A DNA stretch of 64,000 nt from Vespa crabro (Eukaryota > Arthropoda > Insecta > Hymenoptera > Vespidae), in contig NC_060955.1 of NCBI RefSeq assembly GCF_910589235.1, positions 678,001-742,000 of the forward strand, in the 5' to 3' direction. The notes under the pieces are model-generated. The model searched no databases. It saw nothing but the letters and a program-made list of their open reading frames with translations, and was not told the origin of the DNA. This document shows positions 12,600-24,099 of the stretch, piece after piece (position 1 is the first letter of the stretch; each line of letters opens with the position of its first letter). The translations under genes and the position numbers were made by a program.

Positions 12600-15500
12600 A
12601 ATGATTTTAATATAGGATTGCAATATTTAAAAATTTCCTTCACAGAATAATTGGCCTTGTGTAATCAAAACATATACGATTCTTTCATTAACTTTGACTA
12701 TTGCAGGATCAATTGTCTTCTGCATTCCGACGTGTAAACATTATAATGAAAGAAACTCGCGACAGACTTAAAATAACTTTAATATAAAATTTCGATACTT
12801 CAAAATTTTATCTCGCGCTTGTTGGCCTTGTGCAATATAAACATAAACGGTCCTTTGATTAACTTTGACAATTACCGAGTTAGTTTGCCTTTGCACTCCG
12901 AACAGTAAACATCGACACTCGTTCTTTCTAAACGCGTAAACTTATAAATTAATACTTTCGATATTTTTTCAATTATTTAAACAATCTTTAATACATACGC
13001 AGTACAATAAACTAATATTTAAGCAATAGAACATTCGTTTAAACATTATAATTAAAGAAACTCGCGACAGACTTAAAATAACTTTAATATAAAATTTCGA
13101 TACTTCAAAATTTTATTTCGGGGTAGTTGGCCTTGTGCAATATAAACATAAATGGTCCTTTGATTAACTTTGACAATTACCGAGTCAGTTTCCCTTTGCA
13201 CTCCGAGCAGTAAACATCGATACTCGTTCTTTCTAAACGCGTAAACTTATAAATTAATACTTTCGATATTTTTTCAATTATTTAAACAATCTTTAATACA
13301 TACGGAGTACAATTAACTTATATTCAAACAATAGTACATTCGTTTAAACATTATAATTGAAGAAACTCGCGACAGACTTAAAATAACTTTAATATAAAAT
13401 TTCGATACTTCAAAATTTTATCTCGCGCTTGTTGGCCTTGTGCAATATAAACATAAACGGTCCTTTGATTAACTTTGACAATTACCGAGTTAGTTTCCCC
13501 TTGCACTCCGAGCAGTAAACATCGATACTCGCTCTTTCTAAACGCATAAACTTATAAATTAATACTTTCGATATTTTTTCAATTATTTAAACAATCTTTA
13601 ATACATACGCAGTACAATAAACTAATATTTAAGCAATAGAACATTCGTTTAAACATTATAATTAAAGAAACTCGCGACAGACTTAAAATAATTTAATATA
13701 AAATTTCGATACTTCAAAATTTTATCTCGCGCTTGTTGGCCTTGTGCAATATAAACATAAACGGTCCTTCGATTAACTTTGACAATTACCGAGTTAGTTT
13801 CCCCTTGCACTCCGAGCAGTGCACACCGACACTTGCTCTTTCTAAACACGTAAACTTATAAATTAATACATTTGATATTTTTTCAATTATTTAAATAATC
13901 TTTAATACATACGCAGTACAATTAACTAATATTTAAACAATAATACATTCGTTTAAACATTAAGAAGCCGGTAACGCGAGAGGGACTAAAAATAATTATA
14001 ATATTAAATTTCGATACTTCAAAATTTTATTTCGGGGTAGTTGGCCTTGTGCAATATAAACATGAACGGTCCTTCGATTAACTTTGACAATTACCGAGTC
14101 AGTTTCCCTTTGCACTCCGAGCAGTAAACATCGATACTCGCTCTTTCTAAACGCATAAACTTATAAATTAATACTTTCGATATTTTTTCAATTATTTAAA
14201 CAATCTTTAATACATACGCAGTACAATAAACTAATATTTAAGCAATAGAACATTCGTTTAAAGATTATAATTAAAGAAACTCGCGACAGACTTAAAATAA
14301 CTTTAATATAAAATTTCGATACTTCAAAATTTTATTTCGGGGTAGTTGGCCTTGTGCAATATAAACATAAATGGTCCTTTGATTAACTTTGACAATTACC
14401 GAGTCAGTTTCCCTTTGCACTCCGAGCAGTAAACATCGATACTCGCTCTTTCTAAACGCATAAACTTATAAATTAATACTTTCGATATTTTTTCAATTAT
14501 TTAAACAATCTTTAATACATACGCAGTACAATTAACTAATATTTAAACAATAATACATTCGTTTAAACTTTATAATGAAAGAAACTTGCGACGGTCTTAA
14601 AATAACCTTAATATAAAATTTCGATATTTCAAAATTTTATCTCGCGGTTGTTGGCCTTGTGCAATATAAACATAAATGGTCCTTTGATTAACTTTGACAA
14701 TTACCGAGTCAGTTTCCCCTTGCACTCCGAGCAGTGCACACCGACACTTGCTCTTTCTAAACACGTAAACTTATAAATTAATACATTCGATATTTTTTTA
14801 ATTATTTAAACAATCTTTAATACATACGCAGTACAATTAACTAATATTTAAACAATAATACATTCGTTTAAACTTTAAAATGAAAGAAACTCGCGACGGA
14901 CTTAAAATAACCTTAATATAAAATTTCGATATTTCAAAATTTTATATCGCGGTTGTTGGCCTTGTGCAATATAAACATAAATGGTCCTTTGATTAACTTT
15001 GACAATTACCGAGTCAGTTTCCCTTTGCACTCCGAACAGTAAACATCGATACTCGCTCTTACTAAACGCGAAAACTTATAAATTAATACATTCGATATTT
15101 TTTTAATTATTTAAACAATCTTTAATACATACGCAGTACAATTAACTAATATTTAAACAATAGTACATTCGTTTAAACATTAAGAAGCCGGTAACGCGAG
15201 AGGGACTTAAAATAACTTTAATATAAAATTTCGATACTTCAAAATTTTATCTCGCGCTTGTTGGCCTTGTACAATATAAACATAAACGGTCCTTCGATTA
15301 ACTTTGACAATTACCGAGTTAGTTTATCTTTGCACTTCGACTAGTGCACATCGACATTCATTCTTTCTAAACGCGTAAACTTATAAATTAATACTTTCGA
15401 TATTTTTTCAATTATTTAAAAAATCTTTAATACATACGGAGTACAATTAACTTATATTTAAACAATAGTACAAAATTTTAATCTCGGGGTAGTTGGCCTT

Positions 15501-16210
15501 GTGCAGTATAAACATAAACGGTCCTTTGATTAACTTTGACAATTACCGAGTTAGTTTACCTTTGCACTCCGTCTAGTGCACATCGACACTCGTTCTTTCT
15601 AAACGCGTAAACTTATAAATTAATACATTCGATATTTTTTCAATTATTTAAACAATCTTTAATACATATACTGTACAATTAACTAATATTTAAACAATAA
15701 TACATTCGTTTAAACATTAAGAAGCCGGTAACGCGAGAAGGACTAAAAATAATTTTAATATAAAATTTCGATACTTTAAAATTTTAATCTCGTGGTAGTT
15801 GGCCTTGTGCAGTATAAACATAAACGGTCCTTTGATTAACTTTGACAATTACCGAGTTAGTTTACCTTTGCACTCCGACCAGTGCACATCGACACTCGTT
15901 CTTTCTACACGGGAGATTTATAAATTAATAATTATAAATTAATTTTAAAATAATTTAACAATATAGGTGTACACGGAGTACAATAAACTAATATTTAAAC
16001 ATTCTCTTAAACATCACAAAGATCGTAATGCTCGATAATCTTAAAATATTAAAAATTTTCTTTTCCTTATATTTAAATTTTAAATTGGAATTCCTTTGAG
16101 TGATGTCAACAAAATCAAATCTCTGATCGACTTCGACTGTTACTGTATCATTCTTCCTTTGGATTCCGACGAGTAATCATCGAAGCTCTCTCAGAATATC
16201 TTTCCTGCAT
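12600..16210. repeat. satellite-like tandem array, about 305-bp unit, about 11 copies
   Basis: The landmark GTTGGCCTTGTGCA recurs at 12821, 13126, 13431, 13735, 14040, 14345, 14650, 14955, 15260, 15492 and 15798. Spacing is 304-306 bp except one 232-bp step caused by a deletion. Each unit also carries GACAATTACCGAGT, CACTCCGA, ACATTCGTTTAAAC and TTAAAATAAC landmarks. Units fall into variant types at the bases before the landmark (CTCGCGCTT, TTCGGGGTA, CTCGCGGTT). Some carry AAGAAGCCGGTAACGCGAG in place of the usual AACTCGCGACAGAC. Edge units (12600-12800 and 15940-16210) are strongly diverged, as expected of an array homogenised by unequal exchange. No reading frame persists. Confidence 0.95.
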
Positions 16211-16540
16211 AATGACAATGAAAAATTAAAGTAAGTATATTTCTATATCATACATTTCTTGAATAATTTATACAGTTTCTTATTATAACAGTGTTATTAA
16301 TTATTTTGTTTATATTTTTCTGTTTCAGAACTTCCTTGTAATCGCGCACCTAGCAATGAAATAATCGAATGTTTTTATCGCTTAAATGAAAATATTGTCA
16401 AGTAGAAGCAGTGTTTGTTCGTTCGCGTTTCGCGATTTAAACAACAAATGTTTTTACATCGACTGTGTGCAATGCAGTCGTTAGAGTCAGTGTTTGTTCG
16501 CAAAGTGTTTTGCTCTTTTAACAGTCGCACGAACTTTATT
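16211..16540. other. unique DNA between satellite array and promoter-like element
   Basis: No gene seen. A pyrimidine-rich TTTCTGTTTCAG occurs near 16317-16328, and CAGTGTTTGTTCG occurs twice (about 16409 and 16487), just upstream of the TATA-like element. Confidence 0.4.
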
Positions 16541-16577
16541 TATAAAAGACAGTTAAGTTTCGCGAAGTAAATTCAGT
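16541..16577 (+). promoter_or_regulatory. TATA box plus arthropod initiator-like motif
   Basis: TATAAAAG begins at 16541 and TTCAGTG follows, with the TCAGT A at 16575, 34 nt downstream of the first T. TATAAA plus TCAGT is the classic arthropod core-promoter pair, although the spacing is 2-4 nt longer than usual. It faces the modular locus on the plus strand. No protein start follows in a good frame, so any transcript is probably noncoding. Confidence 0.4.
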
Positions 16578-16748
16578 GAACGTTCGTTAATAAATACCTA
16601 CCGCGAATTAGAATCAGTGCATCACTGAAGAGGATCTCATCCAACTTCAATGTCGACCTATTTCATTTTCAACAACCATCTACGAATCATTGACCATCAA
16701 TTTCGATCTAAATCGAGTGTTTTGGAGCCATCGCAGAACTTCTTAAGT

Positions 16749-18040
16749 AGTAAGTGAATTTTTAAGTCCCTCCGATCACTTAATCATGTCGAGGACAAAA
16801 TGTCCGAATCGGCACGAGTGATTGGTTGTAATTAATTAGTAAAAGAGCATTAAGTGACCACGAGTAAATTTTTTCGAAGATTTACTCGTGAATGATTTCT
16901 TATTTTTTGATTTATTTATTAGATTAGGATAGGGTCTTCTTGTTCAAACGCGTTTATAATTATTTAAAACTTTGATTATTTTATATTCATTTTTAAATAT
17001 TTCTTCTCGGGCGGACATAGTAATAAATACAATATTCATAAGTTCTAATAAAGAATAAACAAGAAGACATTCGCGATGGATAGTTTTCTGATTACAAGCA
17101 AAACTGTGCATGATTTTCTTATAATAATTAAAATACTTGCTTGTAAGAAGGAGCGTCTAAGGATTTGCTTCATATTTTTAACTAACTATTAATTAAATAT
17201 TTAATCAATTTGAATTGATAAAAGAGAAGTCTCAATACAGTTATTGCTTTTGAAAGAGTAAATGTCAAATAGAATATTTGCTAAAAGACAAAGAGACTTG
17301 TAGAGTCATAGTCCGTAGACTTAGATTATAAGTTAATGAATTTTTAGCACAGGATTTTCAGCAATTAATATACTAATTATAATTTCTCTTACGCAGCAAA
17401 AAAATAATAATTATTCTACCCAAAAAATAATAATTCTATCCCAACAAAATAAGGTTTATACTTTTCAGATACGTTGTATTAGGGTTTTCTTTCATATCTT
17501 AGAATTTGGAATCAAATCTTGTCGTTACAGTTTTAGAGTGATAATCGATTAGGTTGAGGCACGAAACAAAGAAAAGGCTATATGCTGAAGACAACATGTG
17601 GCTCAAGAGGGCAACTATTAGGCTATTGAGTTATTTTCGAAGGTTCACTAGGAACTTTCGAAAATGGCTCTTAGTTTTACAATGTTATTATTTTAATTTT
17701 ACCATGTTGTCACTCAAAATGCTCTTATGGTGATGGGTGTAGGGGTGTAAATTTAAAAAACTAAGACGAAGTAACTTTCCGTAAATAATATTCCCACATT
17801 GCCACGCGTACGCGAATAGGATTATTTCATATTTTATGCCTTTTTAATATTAAACTTTTTTTTAAAACTTAATTGAATTTATGATTCTAGTTTAATAAAA
17901 TCAAATTTTACGTTAAAGTCGATTGATAAATTTTGCACATTTATTCTTTTCTAAAGTTCAATTCAATTCATAATTTTATTTTAATAAAATCGAGTTCTAT
18001 ATTAAAATCATATATCTATGAAATGTACAAGTAATACAAT
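16749..18040. other. AT-rich spacer or intron of the modular locus
   Basis: Begins with GTAAGT after a 5'-exon-like stretch. No coding frame, tRNA or mobile element was recognised. GC-poor, with one slightly richer patch at 17560-17810. Confidence 0.35.
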
Positions 18041-18041
18041 A

Positions 18042-18662
18042 TTTCTTTCAGAGAAAATAATATTTCTTTAGATCAGTATTCAGCATATTTCATTTTTTTT
18101 TTTTTTTTGTTAATTAATCTTTTATTTTTATTAAGTTTAATTAAATTAATTTCAGAATTTTATCGTTCGTATAATTAATTTATATATATACATATTCTTT
18201 TCTTTTTCTTATTTCTTTTCAGTTAGTTCTAGGTCGTGGGATGGCGAACACGGGAAGGAATAATTAATAAAGAAGATTCTCTTAACATTTAAACAATACA
18301 TAATACATGTAAATTATAATTAATTAATATTTAAACAATAGGATTTTTTTAGCAATGTTTTAAATATCATATATATGTATTATCATATATTATCGAGTAA
18401 TAAATATAATAATATTTCTTTCAGAGAGAATAATATTTCTTTAGGTCAGTGTTCTGCATATTCTATTTTTTTTTTGTTAATTAATCTTTTATTTTTGTTA
18501 TGTTTAATTAAATTAAATTCATAATTTTATCATTCTTATTAATATACATACGTACATATATTTTTTTCTTTCCTTATTTCTTTTCAGCTATTTCCAGGTC
18601 GTGAGATCGACAACACGGGAAGGAATAATTAATAAAGAAGATTATCTTAACATTTAAATAAT
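18042..18662. repeat. two-copy tandem duplication, about 373-bp period
   Basis: TTTCTTTCAGAGA..AATAATATTTCTTTAG at about 18042 recurs at about 18416. Each copy leads to a T-rich tract, TCTTTTCAG, a GGTCGTG..AT..CGA..ACACGGGAAGG block and AATTAATAAAGAAGAT. The AATAAA could act as a polyadenylation hexamer. The block resembles the start of the larger modules. Confidence 0.75.
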
Positions 18663-19659
18663 GTGGCTCTCTTTTTTACGTCATATTTTTCTTATTTTTA
18701 TTTTCTATGTCATTAATACACTCTTATTAATTATGATTTATAGTCTCGGGTGGGACCCATGGGAGGGGCCCATGGGTGAGGGCCTCTGTGCGGGTTGCTG
18801 TCTCAGCATCATGTAGAGCTGCTTCTATTCTCTTATCTTTCTGCGGCTCTCTTTTTTAAGTTATATTTTTCTTGTTTTTATTTTCTATGTTATTGATATA
18901 CTCTTATGAATTATGATTTATAGTCTCGGGTGGGACCCATGGGATGGGCCATGGGGGTGTGCCTCTGTGCGGGTTGCTGTCTCAGAATCGTATAGAACTG
19001 CATCTCTTTTTTTCTCTTTTTTATTTCATATTTTTCTTTCTTAATTATGTTTTCTTAATATTTATTTATGTTGTTTATTTTTAATTATGTTTTTAATTAT
19101 GTGTTTAATTATATGTTTATTTGTGTTTATTTGTGTTTATTTGTGTTTATTTGTGTTTATTTGTGTTTATTTATGTGTTTAATTATGTGTTTAATTATGT
19201 GTTTAATCATGTTTTTAATTATGTTATTAATATATTTTTATTAATTACGATTTATAAATTTTAGGTAGGACACATGAGAAGCTGCGGGCTGCTATCTCAG
19301 CATCGTATAGAACTGCATTTCTTTTTTTCTCTTTTCTATCTCATATTATTCTTTTTTAATTATGCTTTCAGTTATGTTATTAATATATTTTTATTAATTA
19401 TGATTTATAAATTTTAGGTAGGACCCATGAGATGGTGCGAGCAGCCGTTTCAGCATCGTGCAGAGCTCTTTCATTCTCCAGCACTCTTATCTATTTTATC
19501 TATTTATTTATTTATTTTCTATTTTATATATTTTTTTGTCTCTCTCTTATTCATCTTTTTTTTTTTCTTTTTCAGGGATGATCGAGTAATCTTGCAGCGA
19601 TATTCAATATGTCTTTTCTTTTCTTTTTCTTATTTTTTCCTTAGCTTCTTCTTTTCCAG
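18663..19659. repeat. first module leader: repeated CCCATGGG motifs, pyrimidine tracts and minisatellite
   Basis: Four copies of a GGGACCCATGGG-related motif followed by GTGCGGGTTGCTGTCTCAGCAT lie at about 18751, 18926, 19263 and 19419. The first two are nearly intact and the last two degenerate. Between them are CTCTTTTTT-type tracts and a TTTATTTGTG/TTTAATTATG minisatellite at about 19075-19225. No coding content. Confidence 0.75.
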
Positions 19660-20699
19660 GATAGATCATCGGGGGATAGATTCATCTGCGGCCGGATGAT
19701 ACATCGCATGGAAGGATTCATCATCGATTTTTACGCGCGAATACGGGAAGGATAGGAAGAACACTGACGCGCGTGTCGACGTGCACAAGCGTTGGTGTTC
19801 TCGGGCGCGATTAAACTTCGTTTGATTGTTCGAATCGAAAACGCGAATTTAGAGTAGAGTCACCGTTTTTCTAAAACTCACGTGAATGTACGCGGGCGCG
19901 ACTTAAAAGTCCTACCGGGGACTTCGTTTATATTTGCTCGAATATTCGATTAGATTATCTCGCGAACGCGTTTTTTTAGAGTAGAGTCACCGTTTTCTGA
20001 ACACTTGCGTGGGTGTCCGGGCGCGATTAAAAGTCCTATCATGGACTTCGTTTTAGTGTTGAAATTCGGGGTGCGCGAACGGTTTACCTTGTAGTGCTGT
20101 ACATAGTTGGCTGATGTTATGATAATCCTCATATTTGGTAGCGGGGCGGAAATCCCGACAAATATCATGGAAAGTCTAAATACCGGTTAACATATGTCAC
20201 TTTGGATTTCAACTTAGAGTCACCGTTATTCTAACACTCACGTGAGTGTTCGCAGGCGCGATTAAAAGTCCTACCGGGGACTTCGTTTTGTTTCCTCGAA
20301 TATTCGATTAGTTTATTTAGAGTAGAGTCACCGTTTTACGAACACTTGCGTGGGTGTCCGGGCGCGATTAAAAGTCCTATCATGGACTTCGTTTTAGTGT
20401 TGAAATTCGAGGTGCGCTTCGGATTTCAACTTAGAGTCACCGTTTTTCTAACACTCACGTAAGTGTTCGCGTGCGCGATTGAAAGTCCTACCGGGGACTT
20501 CGTTTTATTTCTTTGACATTTCGATTAGATTATTTCGCGAATTTGGATAGAACAGTAGAATCTACGTAATTATAACACACGTGAGTGTCGCGAACACGAT
20601 TAATGCGCTTTGATTGTTCGAAATTCGGAAGCACGAATTCAGACGTGCCTAATAATTCGTTATGCCTGAGGCGGAGGGTGTTGAACGGTAAAGCTCTCT
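19660..20699 (+). ncRNA. module copy 1, exon-like block (about 1.04 kb)
   Basis: Starts directly after CTTTTCCAG and ends before GTAAGT. It opens with GATAGATCATCG and carries GGCCGGATGAT, ACGGGAAGGATAGGAAGAAC and CACTGACGCGCGTGTC. A subrepeat of roughly 115 bp (TAGAGTCACCGTT, then an AACACTC..GTGTT hairpin, GCGCGATTAAAAGTCCTA, GACTTCGTTT) occurs near 19850, 19976, 20211, 20317 and 20431. Modules 2 and 3 carry this subrepeat fewer times and are 476 nt long, so copy number of the subrepeat explains the length difference. No conserved frame. Confidence 0.4.
20233..20250. repeat. 18-bp perfect palindrome, hairpin motif
   Basis: AACACTCACGTGAGTGTT is a perfect palindrome with a CACGTG core. Related sites in other copies (for example 21913-21930 and 23387-23404, AACACTCGCGTGGGTGTT) keep pairing through G-U rather than through exact palindromy. 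That argues for RNA-level rather than DNA-level constraint. Confidence 0.6.
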
Positions 20700-20713
20700 G
20701 TAAGTGGGGTCCC

Positions 20714-20729
20714 TATAGCTGAGGCTATA
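20714..20729. repeat. small hairpin downstream of module donor
   Basis: TATAGC-TGAG-GCTATA. In modules 2 and 3 the equivalent place (22189-22201 in module 2) reads GTAGC-TAA-GCTAC, so the outer A-T pair is replaced by G-C with pairing kept. It sits about 14 nt past the GTAAG donor-like site. Confidence 0.5.
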
Positions 20730-20836
20730 TACCTCCTGTTAGCTAAGTCGCCCTAAATATCCGAAGCGGAAGGCATAAGGGATCGGTATCGTGGAACGCG
20801 GATTTTAGAGTAAAGTAGAGTCACCGTTAGCTCGTG

Positions 20837-20872
20837 GGTCTCCACATGCAGCAACCTCCACGTGGTGAGACC
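20837..20872. repeat. conserved GGTCTCCAC...GTGGTGAGACC hairpin
   Basis: Arms of about 10 bp with a one-base bulge enclose a conserved ATGCAGCAACCTCCA loop. The same element is present at 22304-22339 and 23778-23813. Confidence 0.6.
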
Positions 20873-20884
20873 TGGATCGTTAAT

Positions 20885-21160
20885 ACTTGCAAAGTTTAAT
20901 TGTAAATTTTCAAATGCAAGTATTACCGAGCGAATGGCTGCATATTGTATTACTTTTTCCAATATCTTTTCAAACTAATTCCAACTAAACATTTACATAT
21001 TTTCATTTTATATAGATAATAATGCTTCAAAAGAAGAAATTTAACAGAAATATATTGTACAATAATTTCTTAGACAAACGAAAAGGAAATTTTTCTATTA
21101 CACTTTTTTGTCCGCTGTTATTTCTATTTATTCTTATTTTCTTTCATTAATTATCCTTTG
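20885..21160. other. spacer between module 1 and module 2 leader
   Basis: AT-rich; shares TTTTCCAATATCTTTTCAAACTAATTCC and nearby sequence with 22420-22460, so it belongs to the tandem unit. No gene. Confidence 0.5.
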
Positions 21161-21164
21161 TGTA

Positions 21165-22600
21165 TTTCGGGTGGGACCCATGGGAGGGGCCCATGGGTGA
21201 GGGCCTCTGTGCGGGTTGCTGTCTCAGTATCGTGGGGATTTGTTTCTCTTTTCTTCTCTTTCTGGGGCTCTTTTTTCGTTCTCCGGCTCTCTTTTCTATC
21301 TCATATTTTTATTTTTCAATTATGTTTTCAATTATGTTATCAATATGTTATTTCCTTTTAATTGCATTTTCTTAATATTTATTTATGTTGTTTCTTTTTA
21401 TTTATATTTTAAATTATGTGTTCAATTATGTTGTTTATAATGTTTTTAATTATGTTTCTAATTATGTTTCTAATTATGTTTTTAATTATGTTTTTAATTA
21501 TGTTTTTAATATATTCTTATTAATTTTGATTTATAGGTCTTAGGTATCATCCATGGAATGTGTTTTTTTTTTGTTTCTTTCTTTAGCTTTCTTATTTATT
21601 CATATATGTTTATTTTCTATTTATAATCTACGTATACATTATTTTGTTTTATATATTTTTTTGTTCTTTTATTTTCTCTCTAGCTTTATCTTTTTCAGGA
21701 TAGGTCATCGAGGGATAGATTCATCAGCGGCCGGATGATTCGTCGCATGGCGGGATTCATCATCGATTTTTACACGCGAATACGGGAAGGATAGGAAGAA
21801 CACTGACGCGCGTGTCGGCGGGCACAGGCGTGAGTGTTCTCGGGCGCGATTATATTACGTTTGATTGTTCGTATCGAAATCGCGAATTGTAGAGTAGAGT
21901 CATCGTTCTTCTAACACTCGCGTGGGTGTTCGGGCGCGATTAAAGGTCCTACCGTGGACTTCGTTTGATTTCTTCCAAATTTCGATTGGGGTATTTCGCG
22001 AATTTCGGCTTAACAGTAGAATCTACGTAATTATAACACACACGTGAGTGTCGCGACGCGATTAGTATTTCTAAGGAGTGCGCTTTGATTGTTCGATATT
22101 CGGAAAGCACGAATTCGAATGTGCTTAATAATCCGTTATGTCTGAAGCGGACGGTGCAAATGGTGGAGCTATCTGTAAGAGGTGTGTAGTAGCTAAGCTA
22201 CGCATACCCTGTTAGTTAAGAAGCCAGTGCATTGAAGCGGAAAGGTATCTCGGATCGGTATCGCGGAACGCGGATTTTAGAGTAGAGTCACCGTTAGCCC
22301 GTGGGTCTCCACATGCAGCAACCTCCACGTGGTGAGACCTGGGTCGGTATTACTTGCATACTCTAATTATAAATTCTTTAACGCAAGTACTACTGAGCGA
22401 ATGGCTGCATATTGTATTACTTTTCCAATATCTTTTCAAACTAATTCCAACTAAACATTAACATTTTTTCATTTTATATAGCTAATAATACTTCAAGGGA
22501 AGAAATGTAGCAGAAATTTATTGTACAATAATTTCTCAGAGAAACGAAAATGAAATTGTTCTATCTCTCTTTTATGTCCACTGTCATTTCTATTTATTCT
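21165..22600. repeat. tandem module unit 2, about 1.48-kb period
   Basis: The unit runs from the intact GGGACCCATGGG...CCCATGGG motif at 21173 through the pyrimidine tract, TTTTTAATTATG minisatellite (about 21430-21512), exon-like block 21699-22174, hairpins and AT-rich spacer. The same order repeats from about 22640, giving a period close to 1475-1480 bp. Confidence 0.85.
21699..22174 (+). ncRNA. module copy 2, exon-like block (476 nt)
   Basis: Follows TCTTTTTCAG and ends before GTAAGA. It contains the GATAGGTCATCGAGGGATAG opening, GGCCGGATGAT, ACGGGAAGGATAGGAAG, the AACACTCGCGTGGGTGTT hairpin and the GTTATGTCTGAAGCGGACGG tail. It differs from module 3 by only a handful of substitutions, with the same length, so the duplication is recent or conversion is active. 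Confidence 0.4.
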
Positions 22601-22872
22601 TATTTACTTTCATTAATTATTCTTTGTGTATTTCCCATGGGTGGGACCCATGGGAGGGGCCCATGGGCGAGGGCTTCTGTGCGGGTTGCTGTATCAGCAT
22701 CATATATAGCTTTTTCTCTTGTCTTATCTTTTTGGGGCTCTCTATTCTTCTCTTTCTAAGGCTCTCTTTTCTTTCTCCGGCTTTCTTTTCTATCTCATAT
22801 TTTTCGTTTTCAATTATGTTTTCTTAATATTTATTTATGATGTTTCTTTTTAATGATGTTTTTATTTATGTG

Positions 22873-22990
22873 TTTAATTATGTTTTTAATTATGTTTTTA
22901 ATTATGTTTTTAATTATGTTTTTAATTATGTTTTTAATTATGTTTTTAATTATGTTTTTGATTATGTTGTTAATTATGTTTTTAATATAT
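22873..22990. repeat. 12-bp minisatellite TTTTTAATTATG
   Basis: Around nine head-to-tail copies, forming a spurious Asn-Tyr-Val-Phe open frame. Equivalent shorter arrays lie in units 1 and 2. Confidence 0.9.
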
Positions 22991-23172
22991 TTTTATTAAT
23001 TATGACTTATTGCTTTAGGTAGGACCCATGGGATGGTGCATGCTGCTTCTCTTCTCGTTTCTTTTTCTAGGTCTTTTATCTATTTATATATATTTATTTT
23101 CTATTTGTATTTTATATATGTATGTATTTATTATTTTTTTTTATATATTTTTTTGTTCTTTTTCTTTTTCAG

Positions 23173-23648
23173 TATAGGTCATCGAGGGATAGGTTCATCA
23201 GCGGCCGGATGATTCGTCGCATGGCGGGATTCATCATCGATTTTTACGCGCGAATACGGGAAGGATAGGAAGAACACTGACGCGCGTGTCGGCGGACACA
23301 GGCGTGGGTGTTCTCGGGCGCGATTATATTACGTTTGATTGTTCGTATCGAAATCGCGAATTGTAGAGTAGAATCATCGTTCTTCTAACACTCGCGTGGG
23401 TGTTCGGGCGCGATTAAAGGTCCTACCGTGGACTTCGTTTGATTTCTTCCAAATTTCGATTGGGGTATTTCGCGAATTTCGGCTTAACAGTAGAATCTAC
23501 GTAATTATAACACACACGTGAGTGTCGCGACGCGATTAGTATTTCTAAGGAGTGCGCTTTGATTGTTCGATATTCGGAAAGCACGAATTCGAATGTGCTT
23601 AATAATCCGTTATGTCTGAAGCGGACGGTGCAAATGGTGGAGCTATCT
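23173..23648 (+). ncRNA. module copy 3, exon-like block (476 nt)
   Basis: Near-identical to module 2 over the whole block and about 220 nt beyond it. The acceptor is TCTTTTTCAG and the donor-like end is GTAAGA. Same hairpins as module 2. No coding frame. Confidence 0.4.
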
Positions 23649-24099
23649 GTAAGAGGTGTGTAGTAGCTAAGCTACGCATACCCTGTTAGTTAAGAAGCCA
23701 GTGCATTGAAGCGGAAAGGTATCTCGGATCGGTATCGCGGAACGCGGATTTTAGAGTAGAGTCACCGTTAGCCCGTGGGTCTCCACATGCAGCAACCTCC
23801 ACGTGGTGAGACCTGGGTCGGTATTACTTGCATACTCTAATTATAAATTCTTTAACGCAAGTACTACCGAGCGAATAGCTGCATATTTGACTTTTCCAAA
23901 TTTTTCATTCTATCTATACATTACAGTACTTACATTTTATATTGCTAATAATATTTCAATAAATAAATGATTAAATATAATAAAATTCTAAAATAATTTT
24001 TTAAAGAAACGGACCTACAGCTTTTCTATAGAATTTATTTTTACAATCATTCCTATTTATTCTTATTTACTATTATTAATTATTATCTATAAATGTCGG

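Larger units (their letters stand above)
22640..23880. repeat. tandem module unit 3
   Basis: Leader motif at 22644-22670, minisatellite of TTTTTAATTATG at about 22873-22990 (around nine copies), short leader motif at 23018, pyrimidine tract, and exon-like block 23173-23648, then tail hairpins to about 23870, where similarity to unit 2 stops. Confidence 0.85.

Noticed and set aside
19427..19699. 90-codon frame across the module 1 acceptor
   Set aside because: Mostly Phe/Ser/Leu from the pyrimidine tract. The last residues recur in module 2 only because the DNA is duplicated, and upstream lengths differ.
22837..23022. Asn-Tyr-Val-Phe repeat protein
   Set aside because: Produced by the 12-bp minisatellite; no start context or conservation.
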